A DNA stretch of 64,000 nucleotides from Sycobia sp. Sy_11 (taxonomy: Eukaryota > Arthropoda > Insecta > Hymenoptera > Epichrysomallidae): positions 201,501 to 265,500 of the forward strand of contig JACCIC010000211.1 in NCBI GenBank assembly GCA_018907035.1, in the 5' to 3' direction. Each line of letters begins with the position of its first letter. Positions within the stretch are counted from its first letter, which is position 1. A program made the position numbers and the translations under genes. This document shows positions 13,801-26,333 of this stretch, one piece after another. The notes beneath the pieces were generated by a model that searched no databases, had not been told where the DNA came from, and was given only the letters and a program-made list of their open reading frames with translations.

Positions 13801-16800
13801 ACTCGAGTCGTATTTTTTAGAAAAAAACTTGAGAAAAAAAATATATATATATGTTTATCAAGTTTCAAGATATATGAGAAACTTTATTTTTCATTAATAT
13901 TACTCTTAATTAAGGGTCAAAATCTAGTTTTTAGGGCAGCTCGAAAAGGAAAATGATCTTTTGCAACTTTAAAGATTAGATGACGTAGAAAGGGGAGGAT
14001 CTCATGCATAAGCGAGGGAGCTTACGTCTGAGCACACCCAGGGCATATCTACTAGAGTTTTTTATTCTGACTCTATTGCAACGCCTACGAATGTATAGCG
14101 AGACCGGGAAGAAGGAAAAAAGAGGTGCTTAGCCGTTCTCGTCAAATTTATGAAACGACAATCAAGTTATAGAAACGTTAATCGAATGCAATCCGAATGT
14201 TTCTAGGTTATACACTAATCATGAAACCCAAAATGCGGCATATCCGGAATTCTCGCGCTTCTGGCCCGCACGGCACATTCACCGACGTGCACGAATATAT
14301 AGGATCTCGTTTCATTATCTCGAACTTCGATCGTCGTGCCGAACTGGGAAAAATAGCGAATTTTTGAAGGGCATTTAGGCGCAATTGACACCGACGTTGT
14401 AACCACGGGCCGCAAGAGCCTTGGCGAAATTTCGCCAAGCGTAATAAGATCCCCTCTCCATCCCCCTCCCAGTTTGCACGAGCTGGCTCCATTGGGATTT
14501 ACCGACAACCCCCCCCCCCTCCAACCCCGTCTTAGTCAATGAGACGAATGCGATGCGAGCTCGAAACGTGGGTTTTTCCCTCCCCCGCCGCGCGATTATT
14601 ACGTGACGCCCCGAACGGGGGATATTGTACGTGCGGCGTGAGTCTCACCCCCCTCCCTCTCGAGAATATCGATTCGCGCCCGGGGTATTCCCGATAAATC
14701 GAGCTAGTACATTCGCGATTATTAAGTTTAGATTTGGCGGAGTATAGGGTGCTAGTACGTGCTGGTTAAAACTTGAAACGGTCTCCACAGAGGGCGTTAA
14801 GGTGGTTTAACCGAGTTCGTGTAATAGACGCATTTTTGCGTTCATGGAGACTCGTATCTGGTTTTTAAATATTGTTTGGTAAAAAGGCCATAGTATATGC
14901 GACTAAGATTAGTTAATTAAATTCCAATTTTTCACATTCGAATTAAAATTTCCTTTTATTTATTTATTCTATTATTTCAACTTATTCGGGCGAAAAACTA
15001 TTAATTTAAAAAAATTTTTAGTCGAACATGCAGAAATATCAAATCCATAAGTAGTATCTGTGTTACTTATGATGATGATATTGTTTGTGTACTTTTTTTT
15101 CGCAATAAAAATATATAAGTTCATATTGTAAATAATCCTTTTCGTATAGTAGAAAAAAATCACTGTGCTATGCTCTCTTAAATCTTTGTCCCTCTTTACG
15201 AAATATTACCAAACTTTACCAAACATGGTTAAACATGTCAAATTTGGATGTTTAGAAAAATTTGGAAATATTTGGCGTAGTGTCATTCGTATTCATGAAT
15301 AGCTGAATGCCAACAGTTTGAAAAGTCAATTAAAGAACATTATTTAGCAAATTTTCTTAAATTTAGGCAAACTACATTTAAGTCTGACAATTCATTACAA
15401 AATTTAACAAAATTTGGGAAAACTTGGTAATTTTGGGACAAGGCCTAGAAAAGTCCGATCGAAGTTCATTTCTAATATAGACATATTTCTTTTAAAATCT
15501 TTTATTTTTGATAAGCTTTTTCAAACTTTGCTATATTTTTTAAACATTAAAAATACATAACGTCAACCGTAACCAAAAACTTTCAGACTTTTTCAACCGT
15601 TCTTAAATTTTCAAAATTTAAAAAAAATTGCAAATCTTTACTAAATATACCAATTTGACATGATTAGCAACGCCCAGCAAAGATATACTATTTTGACAGA
15701 AATTAATTATCACTAAGGCTGGAACTGGCTTATTACCGTATATAAGATAAGGTTAACTGCCGTCTTACTGAGGATTTCAGCAGGTGGTTTAGCACGAGAC
15801 CTATAATGCAATAGATTTTTCAATTTTTTTTTTTAAATTTGTTTAAATTGCGTTAAGAAAACAGAGTCATTCGATACCTTCTTCTAAGTTGTCAAAATTA
15901 TGTTTGATTAATTCATGACGAAAATTCATACTTACACTGACTTTATAAAAAAATAGTAAGTAAAAAAGTAAAAATAACGAAAACCAAAGGATCTAAAAAA
16001 GTTCAGAATGCATAATTTCCCCCGAGAAAATGAATTTTCTCATTATAAGAAAACCGATTTTGAAAATTTGCGTACTCTAAGTTCAGAAAAATAACGCATT
16101 TTTCATTCAGTTAATAATTTTCACGCCGAGCCGTAACGGCGCAAAAACTTACGAAAAGAAGTCCAAAGTTTCGAAAATGGCCAGCGTATAAAAAATTAGG
16201 TCGAAACGGCGGATTTCGCGAACTTCCGTTACTTCGGAGCTCTACCTCGATCCCGTGCTTTCCCCACCTTACCTATCCTGTTCACCGCTTTTGTTCCAAC
16301 GTTATGCTCACCTCGTAGCCAGGTCCCGATGTACAAAGTTGAGGTTCTCCAAATACCGCATCCCCGATGCAATTTGTGCAGCCATGTAAATGAGGCAGTT
16401 GAAACTGAAACGAGAGAAAGAGAAACAGAGATGGAGATAGAAACAGAGTGAGAGAGAGAGAGAGAATGGGTGAAAATGAGTCTAGTGCAAATCCGTTTGT
16501 AAGCTTATATATCTATACACTTGTAAGCAGAGCCGCTAATGTTCGTTCTGCTGTATATTTTATTATTTTATTTTATACTTTTTTTATCACCGTAATATAA
16601 ATATCGCCAAGAAAATGCTGCAAATATCGAAAGTTTTATGATATTTAATGATTTTAATTCAATACCGTAAGAGAGAGAGAGAGAAATTAGCAGTAGTTAT
16701 CTTAATTTATTGTACTGTTCAACCTTGTACGAGATGATAAATAGAAAAGAAAATAAGATATTTTCTTTAAAGCATCGTTTCGTCGAGCTGCAAATATTAT

Positions 16801-17409
16801 TGAAATACAAAAATAAATAACAAGTAGATTTTCCTAAAAAGACAAAATTAATTAACTACGCATAGTCAATGAGTGCGTTTAAGCACATAAATTAAAATAA
16901 ACTGAGACTCGCACAAATGTAGAAAGTTTTGCGAATGGTTATAAAACAAGTTTTAAACATTAATTGGATTGGTAAAATTTAAAAATTCTTCGTGCAACAT
17001 CTAACTATCGTAAAAGTTTAATCATCGCGAATACTTACTAAATTAAACCAAAATAGGGTTAATAAAATGGAGGATCGACACCTTTTTAATCCAGCGTATT
17101 TTTCTTTATTAAGGATAATTTAAATTCATTATCTAGAATTTTCTATTAGTAATTTCTATTAGAATAATTTAGTTCGCACGTCGTCATTAACGTCATTCGG
17201 TTTAAATTTACGAGTTTAGATATATTTAATCTGTTTAGTCAAATAATTTACTTATTACAGTATTTAAGGAAAAGATACTATTAATTAGTATGTTTGTGCT
17301 TATTTATGTTACACATCACAAATAAGTTTTATAATAAAACTTAGAGCCTGACTAAACGTTGCTTCAAATGATGTACCTTTATTCTGTTTATCTCGTCGAA
17401 TGATATCGA

Positions 17410-17454
<45 letters not shown>

Positions 17455-18777
17455 GTATATAATAATAACAACAACAACAATAAAAAATATAGTAAAAAAT
17501 TAGTTATTATTCTTTTTTTATTTTCAAAGGAAGTAATTCACGCATATTTATGAATATCACAGTATTCGACGTCCGGCATTCACAGTAAAACAATGAAATC
17601 GACATGAAAGAATAGTTTATTTTAGATAGGCTGATTATCAGTTCTTATTTATAAAATTTATACGAATTCTATTTTATATTTCAGCTTGATATGATGATAA
17701 AAAAATTTTCATAAGAGATATATAATGCCAGACGTGAAAATTCATGTTTACCTCAGTGTCTTGACACCGATCGGCATCGAGTGGGCGTCCTCGGCGGTGA
17801 CGTGGGTTTTCAGAAACTGGCAGAGATCGCCGTGCTCCAGGTACTCCATCACCACGCAGAACGGCTCCTCCCTGCAGCAGGCGCCGAGGACCCGGGCGAT
17901 ATTTCGATCCTCGAGGGCCGCCAAGATCCTCACGTCCCTTTGGAAATCCAGTCTGCGCACGATAATGATTCGGTCATATATATACCCTATTAACGTGCAT
18001 GCAGGATGTATAGGCAAATGATGTGATGGTATGCGTTCAGTTGTATACGTAAGTTTGGGTTTCTTGTGTAAGGATTAGGGCAGGGTGAGCCATTTACGTG
18101 GGTAAATAGCAAATATCTCAGGAATTCTGCGCGGATGACTATAAATATATTAATTACAGAAGTTTTAGGATTGAATGGCGATCGACTCATGATGAGTCGT
18201 TCTCATGATCTTCTAGACCCTCATGATGTTAGATCGATAAATTTTAAATCAGTTTACGACAGTAAAGAACTTACTTTACATATCATTTATACGAGTAGTG
18301 TATTAATTAATAATACATTATATTCATAAATAAAGAGAAAAAGTTATATGGGTAACTATTACTTAAAATGAATTGTTCAAAATTGACATACATTCGATAG
18401 AATCACATGTGAAAAGCACAGTACAATTTTTAATGATGCTTCCACGGACAATATTAAAATTATGTAAACACTGACCCATGAATTCAGAAAAGCGAGATCT
18501 TGGCTGTCGCAATTCCATTGCTCTGTTTCCCGTACTCTATCTCTTTATCTGACTCTTTCGATCGATTCTTCAATTATCGCTGGTTTGGCTACCACGCAGT
18601 ACCTGTAGCGGCGACTTTTATCGGCACACGGAAAACGCCGGGACGCGCCGGATAAAGCACGACACTTCGCTGCATTGGTTGGTGGGGGGGGGGGTAACCG
18701 CGGAAGCGACCTGTTTCAGGCGCATCTGAGTCTCTTGAATTTTTCACGAGAAAAAGAGAGTGAGAGAGATAGAGAGA

Positions 18778-18827
<50 letters not shown>

Positions 18828-19111
18828 AAGAGCGCAGACGATATACGCGAGGATGATGCGACAGCGTATGTTTTTTCATCGCGTGCACAAAGAGTTATAG
18901 TGAAACTGCAAGGTGTTGCATCTACGTTAATCTTGATTGCGATATTTAAGGGCACATCCATAGCATACGTATATATATATATATCGTATGCTCATATGTT
19001 TATGTTTCTTCTTTGCGCAATCGGTGTATTATAATACCAGAACTCATTCGGCATCTTACGTGACCAATGGAGAGAAAAAAATGTATATTTATACATAGGA
19101 AATATATGTGC

Positions 19112-19157
<46 letters not shown>

Positions 19158-19258
19158 GCGCACACGCACACGTACATGCAAACGCACACGCACACTTACA
19201 TACACGCGCAACCCCCTCCCCCCACACACACGCACGCGCGCGCGCCACACACACACAA

Positions 19259-19311
<53 letters not shown>

Positions 19312-19541
19312 CCAAGCTCGCGTAATACGTATAGGTTTGGACACATGCGGTTCTCGTTGCGGTGAGCATCGCGTGCGTGGCCATAGTGCGGTTTGATATT
19401 GGACGACGTTCTCGCTCTTGCGCTCGAGTATTCCATTTTGATCCAATGGTTAACCAAGTATATTACAATGTAACTGGATGTAATTGATATCGTTACGTCG
19501 ATCGGGACTTTCGATAAAGTGCGGGGATTAATTGTACGTAG

Positions 19542-19604
<63 letters not shown>

Positions 19605-19656
19605 GGTTCGGGGGCATGCAACACGGCATGTTGCAATGTTATATTCTCTTGCGCGC

Positions 19657-19706
<50 letters not shown>

Positions 19707-19961
19707 GATAATGAGCTACTGATATTGCATGGACACTGATCTCGCTACGCGATTCTCTATACATAAAACAAATCATAAGCATGGTTTGTTAGAGTAAAAT
19801 AATCGTTTGATCGCAGCTTTTCTACATAATACTTTTCTTTAACTTACATCTAAACTTGTAATCTTAAACTAGAGATGAATGAACGTTTCAAAATATATTT
19901 ATGTTTTTTGTTTCGCTCTCGATCTCTTATTTACATTCACAATACTGTGTTATTATTGTCG

Positions 19962-20010
<49 letters not shown>

Positions 20011-20130
20011 AGTGAGAGAGGGAGAGAAAGAGAGAGAGAGAGAGAGAGGGGGGGAGAGGGAGGGAGAGCGAGACAGGCAAACAGAGAAATTGATAGACGA
20101 GGGAAATTTCAAATATCTAAGTAATTTTCA

Positions 20131-20190
<60 letters not shown>

Positions 20191-23100
20191 GTTTAGTTAC
20201 GGCAACTATCTAAATACTCGTTATATATCGTATAAAACTGTATATTCATTTCTCCTAATGATAGAGAAAGCATTCGAACTATATTTTTCTGCAAAATGAA
20301 GAAATCGTACTGCGAATTCATTTTTTTAGTAAAATAGGCAAAATTAAATCAATTTCATAAATAATTATAACCGGTTGCATTGTAATTTCTAAGAAATAAG
20401 CATTTATGCTGATTCAGAAGTGTTTACTCATGAAGCATTTTCTATACGAAAAAATATTTAAGTAAAAAATAACGAAATGTTTATTATTGAAAAAGTTAAG
20501 ATATCTCTGCCGTTTGAAGTATTGTAATTTAAAAGCACAATCTTAATTTAGGTTTCAATTAAAATTGTAATAAAATAGTTAATATTCATATGCATTATAA
20601 AAAAAACGTGCATGTTTGTTTTGAGACACGAAGTCGAGGGAGTGATTCTATAAATTTTTCTGGAAGGAATTTAATTCATTAAAAAAGGTGAGAAAATAAG
20701 AAAGATTGATTTTAAATTTTTAAAAAATTTCTACCGTTCAACTATCTGTTTTTTTTTCTAAAAAGAAAATATTCTTTGAAGTTTTTCATTTGAGAGCTCT
20801 CAATATCTTTTATTTGTTTTATCAATACTTAGCGGTTGGCAATCGTTATCGGCAAATTTTTCGTGCAAACCTGCCCTGATGACATATATGCTCTTGCCAC
20901 GATCATCGATATCAAATCGACCAAAGTCGAGCAGAGGACGAAGTGAGGCATAAACTTCCTATATGTTCTATTACGCAATACTGTATCAAGGAACTTTCAT
21001 TGACTTCTCCCTATAATATACTTTTTCCTATAATACACTTTCCAAAGTGAAAGCTGACGCGTGATTATACGTTTGCCTTACCGCATTATAACGGCCACGG
21101 GTTAGAAGCTATCGCAAAAAAAGTCAAGCTTAATTCAAATGTAATGCTGGCTTTAATCGGGCCAGATGATTATTAATCAAATCGAGGCGAAAAATCTTGG
21201 GTTCGAAAAAAATTCTTGAGCAAACTGAATAATGTACCTATTAATAGTATGCTTTGACACAGTGTGCTTATTAATCAATTACGCTTGTTTATCTGGACGA
21301 GACAATAAATGCGTATGCAATGTGACGATACCGCGGCGAGCGGGATTTTTTTTTTCACTTCAGCCTCGACTCCAGCGTCATTGTATAGCATTTTCTTCAT
21401 AGCGTGTTCTTTTTCTTCATAACGTACAGCATTTTCTTCATAACACCTTCCCAACATATAAGGCGCGCGTCGTACTACGCCATTCTCGGCAAGATCGAGA
21501 TTTCGACGCCCGAGCGTTTTTTCTTGTTTATAATCTTCGCGCGATGCACAATGGAGACTCTTGAGCCCCGCGGCAGGCGCATCGATCAAATGGTTCACCG
21601 AAAATCTTGGTGAACGATTCCCTCTCTTTAACACACACACACACACCCACACACGCGCGCGCGCGCGCGCATGTTTCTTCAACTTTATCGCTTATCTATT
21701 GCCATTTCAGCTAACTGAATTTATTATTAAATTTTGTGAACAATTTGCATTTTATTCATCGATTCAGTTCATAATATAAATAAATTCTTAACTAGAAATG
21801 AATAAGGTTTGAGAAAAGTTATATAATAATTTGAAGTAGCAAGAGCTCGTCGATTGTTTTTTTTTTTTTTTATTAATTCCATTCTCTGCATTGGATTTGA
21901 TAAATAAATGAAGTATCTAGGGAGCAAACTTTGGTTCTTTCAAAATTATATCACGTCTCGTGTATAATTTTGTTTTATGAAGAAATTTGCAAATTTCTTT
22001 TGTTATCGAAAACTTGAGAATCGCCGATATCCAAGAAAGCAATTTTCATCATTTTATGAATATTGAACAAATTGAGAAGAGAACATTTTTCATTTTTTAA
22101 GCTGGTAGCAATCTACGAAAAGAATACCAAAAGCAATTCAGGATCATAACAATAGGAGGATGTCGGAGATAAAAATGTATATTTGCTTGATTTGTACGTA
22201 CAATTAGTTTTTTGTGAATAAGAAATAATATTTTGATGTCAAAATGATTCTATATTTAAAAATTCTATACTAAAAGTACAAATTTAATATAAATTAATTC
22301 AAACTCTCACTGAATGATTTAATAATAGAAAATATTAAACTATATGATTTTAACTTGACGTAAAATTATTTCACTCTCAATGCTTATAATTGTCTTTCCT
22401 TAGTTTATAATTTAAATATTCGTTTGACTTTAAGTTTTTATTCATTTCCGATTAATGTTAGTTCTATTCTGTATTAAATATAAATTTCATTATTGATAGC
22501 AATTTTTTTGGAGCTCTTAAAATGATAAATATAGGAAATACATTATCAGAAAATATTTAATAAACTTTACAGAATAAAATTGACAAGGGACAAAAATCGC
22601 CACGTATGTTACATACACCACAGATGATACAAAAGTGAACCGACCCTCGAATCACAATTTAGGGAAAATAGGTTTTCCTGTCGCCTAAACTACGGGGGGA
22701 TTCACCTATCAAATTTTCAATCGTGTAGGGGGTGAAGAAAAAAATGCGAGAGAGAGAGAGAGTGAGAGAGTACAGAGGGAGGATAAACCAATCACCGAGA
22801 GAAAATTTAGTCGGGGATTCCTTCGCCCGTAATGATCCTCCATTATATACTCTATATACACATCCGAAGGAATTTTCGCGATAATGTTTTAGAATGTCGA
22901 GATACCTCCATACGATAAAAATAAAAAATGTCGATTTATTAGTGATAGTGATTAGTTCTTATACCGGAGTAAAATCGTAGTTATTGTATGGAAATCTAGT
23001 CGATGACGCTATATATAAACGTACTGCTCCGCCGACCTTTTGACGATGCCTAGGCAATGATAGGCCTCTGCGTAACTTTTAAAGTTCGAGGTCCTTATGC

Positions 23101-23310
23101 CCCTCCTATTCTCTTGTCGTATCTCTCGCTCTCTTTCCATCGGACCCGAACCGGCGCGGCGCATCTGTCGCCACCCCCCCCTCCACTACGCCCCTTGGTA
23201 ACGAATAATCATCAGAAAAGGAAAGGAAACGATAGTTCGGACGAGACGGAGAAGCGCAAGCGAGGGGGGTGAGTAAAAGAAAAGAGGGACCAAGAGGGAG
23301 AGTAAGAAAT

Positions 23311-23378
<68 letters not shown>

Positions 23379-23768
23379 TGTTTTTGTATGTGTGAGATAA
23401 AAGGGGTAAGGAGAAAGACAGAGAGGAAATAATGTAAACGATTTCTTGTGCAGGCGCAGAGTATCTCTTAGCAGGTCGAAACGAAAGGGTAAAAAAGAAA
23501 AACCAAGCAGAAAAATAGAGGGGGTGGGGGTCGAAAGGGAGGGAGACAGATAAAGAGAAGAAATAATGGAGCTGAAGCTATAGAAAAAGATGGCACGCAG
23601 ATAGGAGAAAGGGACAATGGGTGAGGGGGAGAGAGGAGGATAGAGATCCGAGCTAAAGAGCGTCCTTTAAGTAGATTCAAAGGGGCTCCCGATGTTTGTG
23701 TGCCGAGTATAAAAATGCGTTTGTAAGTGGCCCCACTTAAAGACAATGCAATCGCTGAGAAAGCGAGC

Positions 23769-23799
<31 letters not shown>

Positions 23800-26293
23800 T
23801 CTTACCGCTCCGCCTCTGGCCGCCCCAATGCTGAATAATAAGTGTCTATTTAATTTTCTCATATCTATATGGTATAATAGAAAAAAGATTCGGGCAAGGC
23901 GAATTTCCGTTGCTCCCGAATGGCTTAAAGCTCCCGGTAAGAGCAGCGCCGCGGCCCGGAGTCCACGCGATAAGATTCCATTCGGGAATAAAGCATTACG
24001 TGCCTCGACCATTGTATTATATACAAGCATGTATATAAAAATCGCCCGACTGGCTAATTTGTGGGTATTGTTCACTCGGAATGATATGCCAATCTGATTT
24101 TATTAACTGAACATTTCTTTACGTTCGTTATTCTACAGTACGCGTCTTAAGACTGTTGTAGCATTGATTTTTTTTAAAATTTTTTTAAAGAAGCAAGGAA
24201 GATAAATAATTTGCATACAATAAATAATGTTACTTATCATGCCTTGTTACAATGTATAGTATAAAACTACAGTTTGTACATACTAGAATTTCCGAATTAT
24301 ATTAATGAATTATACACATTTCTGAATAACACAATTCTGAATAACAGTCATTTTTGAATACCACATTGCTTATTAGTATATCTTTTATCTGTATCTATTT
24401 AACAGATATTAACGAACCATTTTCCATGGGCTGAACGCTGGCCTGAATAAGACTAAAATATCACTGTTTCGTAATTCGACTCGTATAAATCGCATATAAA
24501 AATGGTGTGGGACAGCTGCCAGCATGTTTATATATTCAGAAGGATAAGTAGAAGATTTTTTTATAATAAGCAAAAACAAATGTCAACGTTTGATATAACT
24601 TTCAACAGCTCAAATTAATTAATTCATAATGAAGCGACGACAAATCAAGAATCTTATCAATACATTGTTATTTTATTTTATCATTATCTTTTTCGATAGT
24701 AAACAAAGTTCAATTTTCATTTTTTTGCTGCTAAGCATTCTCATTATCAAGATTTTTAGAATAGAGCCGGTATATTTTTCTAAAAGAAACTTTCGTGGTG
24801 GAAGAATTATAGGTATAAGCCTGTCGTGGAAAGTTAACTCTTGCTTTTCTCTTATGCAAAACAAATTATTCCGAGTATGAAAATATTCTACAAGACCGAC
24901 TTGTTTTCTATCTTTAATTGATGTCGAAGCGGACGATTTGATTTTTCAACGCAGCTATTCACGCAAGTGAAATTTGAAAAATGTAGCTTTAAAAAATTGA
25001 TAGATTGTTGATATGCGTGACTTCTCGTAAATTTAATAAAATGTACATAGGAAGTACACGAAATATCACATCTAAAAATATGGTTTAACATAAAACTGAC
25101 ATGCAGAGAATTTCAATAGGAAGGAATGAGTGTTCGCCTATCTAAGTGTAATATATTTGCATTAACGAAAATAATTATATTTATTTTATCGAGCTTAATT
25201 TGTGCCAGAAACCATTCAACAAATTTAATTTCGCTATCCACCAGCGTAAATATCGACAGACACTGAGTAGATTCTAGCGATCTTATGTGACGCGCTTGAT
25301 TAACCAAATGTCGCGGTTTTTACAGGCGTGCTTTTTTTTTGACATTTTAGCTGCGAATAAGCAAACTGGGAGGAGCCATTCGTGGACTTCTTCTACCCGC
25401 AGGGTACAAGCTTCGGATAACACGAAGCGCTCAATTATTGTTAATCCCGTAAAAATTAATAGAGCTCAAAATAAATTTTTTTCCTTCAGAATTTTACGAT
25501 TTTTTATTGTTATAGTTTTATAATCTCGTAGTGGTGAAACACCAAACAATTATTCTTGATAATCTTTAACATTAATATTGTACCTCTGCATTACAAAAAT
25601 TAATATTGTATTTTCATTCATGCAATCTCATTCGATTCTGTCTGCAGTACTAGCAATCACAAGTGCTTCTCGATGAACCTGGAAACTCCAAAATCTAAAT
25701 GGACGTTCAAAGTCAGCTTTTCGCGCAGAACTTTATTTATACTTTCTTTTTCGAATGCACGCGCGTATTTTTCGTTCCGCGCCTGTAAACATCCGAGAAT
25801 AGAGTAGAAGGAAAAAGATTTCAAAAAAAAAAACAAAAAAACAAAAAAAAAAGAAGGAAGAAAAAATCCATTGCCTCGAGCGTAGATGAGGAAGTGTACA
25901 GCGCAAGCGGCATTTGACATTTTTTCTCAAAACAACCGTTCCCAACGAATTAGCGCGAGCGTTACACTCCCTCCCCTATCCCCGTAAGCCCTCTCCTGCA
26001 GTAAAGATCTGGCGCACCAGGGCATTGAGGATGGGGATGGGGTCGAGGGGTAGGCGAACGGCTCGACTTCCATCCCCGTCATTTTTATCGTCGATCGGGG
26101 CGCGATCGGAATATAAAGCTTCGAACGCCGGGAGAACGGGTTTCTCTCGGCGAAAAAGGAAAGGAATCGATTGGGAGGGTGGGGGGCGGCAGGAAGGTAT
26201 GGAAGGGAAGGAGCAGTTTTTTGAATCAAGGGGAGGTTTATTGCGCGGAATTCGTAGATATATATATAGATAGTCAACAAAAAACAGTGAAAG

Positions 26294-26333
<40 letters not shown>

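Larger units (their letters stand above)
6500..16311 (-). other. Ddr intron, 9.8 kb, repeat-rich
   Basis: The largest intron fully inside the window, between the HRD exon and the DFG exon. It alternates AT-rich DNA with CpG-rich islands (about 8030-8110, 8520-8690, 10540-10740, 10960-11480, 13010-13500, 14220-14720). Microsatellites lie at 7077, 7931, 8825, 9041, 9890 and 10851. An inverted-repeat element is at 15186-15441 and a 20-bp palindrome at 14420-14439. No exon-like frame with splice borders was found. Confidence 0.85.

Noticed and set aside
19000..19446. Long frames encoding runs of Tyr-Ile or Cys-Val
   Set aside because: They are direct translations of TA, CA and CG microsatellites; the same holds for similar frames at 7857, 9848, 30041, 38474, 58519 and 61219.
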